A DNA stretch of 14,431 nt from an uncultured Roseburia sp. (GTDB lineage: Bacteria > Bacillota > Clostridia > Lachnospirales > Lachnospiraceae), in assembly GCA_910587865.1 (NCBI GenBank), contig CAJUNX010000067.1:1-14431 (forward strand), given 5' to 3'. Positions 13,440 through 14,431 of the stretch are shown here, piece after piece. Positions within the stretch are counted from its first letter, which is position 1. The number at the start of each line of letters is the position of its first letter. Below the pieces are notes generated by a model. The model was not told the origin of the DNA, made no database searches, and worked only from the letters and a program-made list of their open reading frames with translations. The translations under genes and the position numbers were made by a program.

Positions 13440-13700
13440 CTATTTCACTGCCCGGAAACGGGCCGTTCCATAGCGGTCTGGTTTCAGGACATGATGGAAT
13501 CCTTGTCCGTAGATATAATTCCGGCAGGAGAGCCGGAGGATACGGCAGGGGCGGCCTTTCCCGGTCCGGATGTCGGAGGGGATGCTGACGCCGCTGCGCA
13601 CGGAATCGGATGCCTGTTTAAAGAGGCTGTAGGGAGCCTTCGCCGGATGGTTGATGGGCAGGACTTCAAAGAGGCTGTTCAGTGCAGTTTCCGAATTTAA
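13440..13700 (-). pseudogene. 3' part of an integrative-element gene, 5' end replaced by AT-rich DNA
   Basis: On the minus strand the frame carries about 86 residues with GC-rich third positions, from TLNSETALNSLFEVLP to RYGTARFRAVK. They include a basic, Cys-containing stretch RPCRILRLSCRNYIYGQGF. It ends 26 nt before the acidic protein gene, as expected for an operon member. No proper start is found in the GC-rich part: the only in-frame ATGs (13742, 13784, 13793 and 13802) lie in the AT-rich segment and overlap the next gene out of frame. I therefore read it as a gene whose 5' end was lost at a junction near 13700-13725. I do not recognise the family. The opposite strand is also open but its codon use looks less natural. 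Confidence 0.5.
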
Positions 13701-13725
13701 GGTAAAAGTGAGTATTATTCCCTTG

Positions 13726-14431
13726 TCATAAAGATTTGCTTGCATGATATAATGCTGTGCAAAATTGTAAAAATAGTTCTTTATCTGTTGCATTAAAATC
13801 AATTTGAAAATATGGATTTAATTCATCTTGCAATGTAAAAAGCTGAATAGCCCCCCATTCTGCATTAGTACACACGCCTACATTGCGACAGCCATCGTAA
13901 GAATACTTTTTCAATTTTTCAATAGCTGTTTCAATAGAACGCTCCTTACTATTTGATAGATACATAGCAACTTTTTCGTACCGATAATGAACTTGTTCTA
14001 TGGAGCTTTTATCACACAAAGCAGAACAATTTGGATATAGTAAGCCACTTAACTTTTCATGTGCCTGTGTTTCTTCCAAATCCATATTTTGAACACTGGA
14101 ACCATATTCATGGATTGCTTGTTCTATTTCGGATTTATATGCTCTATATTGTTCTTCGCGCATAGGATCGGTAAAATAGTAGTCAAGGTATTCCAATGCT
14201 TGATACAAAATGCAATTTACTTCTGTTGTATTATCCTCATAAACAATTTTCTCAATTTCAGTAGGATAGCGTTTTTCTAAATCTTTAACAAGAGAATTGA
14301 TATAATCCTTAATGCACATTTCTTTATTTGCCTCAATAGGTGTACTTTTTAATGTTTCTTTTAAAGAAATTAGCTTTAAACTATAAATGAGTAAATACCA
14401 AATATTGCACAAAATAAAGACACCCGCTGCT
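13726..14431 (-). CDS. hypothetical protein, possibly running off the window
   Basis: An AT-rich minus-strand frame with the stop at 13726. It codes for a mostly helical, charged protein I do not recognise: YINSLVKDLEKRYPTEIEK, LYQALEYLDYYFTDPMREEQ, VHYRYEKVAMYL and GVCTNAEWGAIQLFTLQDEL. The best-looking start is ATG at 14319 (GAGG 11 nt upstream), giving about 197 aa. The frame has no stop between there and the window edge, and a hydrophobic stretch (IWYLLIYSLKLISL) lies upstream, so the true gene may extend beyond 14431. Codon use matches the AT-rich block at 10335-11850 rather than the neighbouring integrative-element genes. Confidence 0.55.
   Translation of the reverse strand, partial: AAGVFILCNIWYLLIYSLKLISLKETLKSTPIEANKEMCIKDYINSLVKDLEKRYPTEIEKIVYEDNTTEVNCILYQALEYLDYYFTDPMREEQYRAYKSEIEQAIHEYGSSVQNMDLEETQAHEKLSGLLYPNCSALCDKSSIEQVHYRYEKVAMYLSNSKERSIETAIEKLKKYSYDGCRNVGVCTNAEWGAIQLFTLQDELNPYFQIDFNATDKELFLQFCTALYHASKSL

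Overview
The window looks like a chromosomal segment of a Gram-positive anaerobe, most likely a Lachnospiraceae-type Clostridium relative. Pointers are a tRNA array without encoded CCA ends, strong AGGAGG-type ribosome sites, an AGCS amino-acid symporter, DUF2461 and DUF1848 proteins, and a fragment that resembles clostridial integrative elements. The taxonomic call is an inference; no rRNA or marker gene is present.

Layout. (1) 1-660: six plus-strand tRNA genes (Pro, cut by the window edge; Gly, Arg, His, Gln, Lys) closed by a strong hairpin. (2) 663-1346: a minus-strand DUF2461 protein. (3) 1500-2465: remains of a response regulator / histidine kinase / ABC permease locus, with an intact promoter and ribosome site but deletions, frameshifts and an in-frame stop. 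(4) 2443-3879: a minus-strand sodium:alanine-type symporter whose last codons lie antisense inside the permease remnant. (5) 3925-4200: divergent promoters and a structured leader. (6) 4201-10279: a tightly coupled five-gene operon, the main content of the window. Its order matches the poorly characterised Salmonella STM4015-STM4014-STM4013-STM4012-STM4011 families: leucine-rich-repeat-like protein, ATP-grasp-like ligase, alkaline-phosphatase/sulfatase-fold hydrolase, HemN-like radical SAM protein, second radical SAM protein. The last protein is fused here to a HAD phosphatase-like domain. Three of the five proteins carry Pro/Gly/Glu-rich inserts at domain borders, two of them tandemly duplicated at DNA level. 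(7) From about 10335 the DNA turns AT-rich: a 122-aa unknown protein is followed closely by a DUF1848 protein. (8) 11864-13700 is GC-richer again and holds, on the minus strand, a protein with S1-like RNA-binding repeats, an acidic low-complexity protein and the 3' part of a third gene, all resembling part of an integrative conjugative element. (9) 13700-14431 is AT-rich and encodes a minus-strand unknown protein that may run off the window.

How the genes may work together. The 4201-10279 operon combines two radical SAM enzymes, an ATP-grasp enzyme, a metal-dependent hydrolase and a HAD-like domain in one translationally coupled unit. That combination fits biosynthesis or tailoring of a small molecule or peptide, with the LRR protein as scaffold or recognition factor. 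No substrate is known to me and none can be read from the sequence. The segments on either side look like separate acquisitions and decay products.
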